From NCBI GenBank assembly GCA_036794395.1, contig DAIRGS010000387.1, forward strand, positions 1 through 6,314: a DNA stretch of 6,314 bases, read 5' to 3'. The notes beneath the pieces are model-generated. The model was given only the letters and a program-made list of their open reading frames with translations. It was not told the DNA's origin and did no database searches. This document shows positions 6,295 through 6,314 of the stretch, one piece after another. Position numbers and translations under genes: made by a program. This stretch comes from DASXMX01 sp036794395. GTDB lineage: Bacteria > Planctomycetota > Phycisphaerae > Tepidisphaerales > Tepidisphaeraceae. Every line of letters starts with the position of its first letter. Within the stretch, counting starts at the first letter, position 1.

Positions 6295-6314
6295 CGATCG
6301 AGCATAAGCTCGGC
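6279..6314. repeat. second hairpin sharing an arm with the terminator
   Basis: GCCGAGCT (6279-6286) is perfectly complementary to AGCTCGGC (6307-6314), giving an 8-bp stem with a 20-base loop that contains the T run and the palindrome TCGATCGA. The arm 6279-6285 is also part of the terminator stem, so the two hairpins exclude each other. The window ends at the last paired base, so the structure may continue. Confidence 0.45.

Overview
The window looks like a chromosomal segment from a GC-rich member of the Planctomycetota, most likely the Phycisphaerae and perhaps a relative of the Tepidisphaerales. The strongest clue is the N-terminal motif VESLEQRQLLS in the largest protein. It is a variant of the LEPR-x-LL motif, which marks a large class of planctomycete surface or secreted proteins. 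A futalosine-pathway menaquinone gene and intergenic spacers rich in palindromes agree with this. The assignment rests on recognition of motifs, not on a search.

Layout: positions 113-979 (minus) encode an MqnD-type 1,4-dihydroxy-6-naphthoate synthase. Positions 1148-2227 (minus) encode a secreted clan-A (GH5-like) glycoside hydrolase lying upstream of mqnD on the same strand. The 168-base spacer between them holds a GC-rich hairpin over the hydrolase stop codon and an exact 14-base tandem duplication. A 561-base divergent spacer (2228-2788) separates the hydrolase from the large plus-strand gene. It holds a nested long inverted repeat of about 207 bp with mirrored G-quadruplex-capable arms, a short hairpin repeat that also occurs at 36-55 with a covarying stem pair, and an AT-rich hairpin. 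Positions 2789-6211 (plus) encode a 1140-residue modular surface-type protein, preceded by a clear Shine-Dalgarno sequence. The last 100 bases hold a terminator-like hairpin whose 3' arm can also pair with a second downstream arm.

Function: the three genes do not form one obvious pathway. MqnD is a cytoplasmic enzyme of respiratory quinone synthesis. The hydrolase would act on polysaccharide outside the cytoplasm. The large protein is built from beta-sandwich modules: two ASH-type (choice-of-anchor D) domains, each followed by a similar unnamed domain, then a fibronectin type III domain, a DUF1349/LamG-like sandwich and a basic alanine/lysine-rich helical tail. It is probably structural, adhesive or carbohydrate binding. 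I found no defence system, CRISPR array, tRNA, rRNA or transposase. The most unusual parts are the palindromic spacer and the architecture of the 1140-residue protein.
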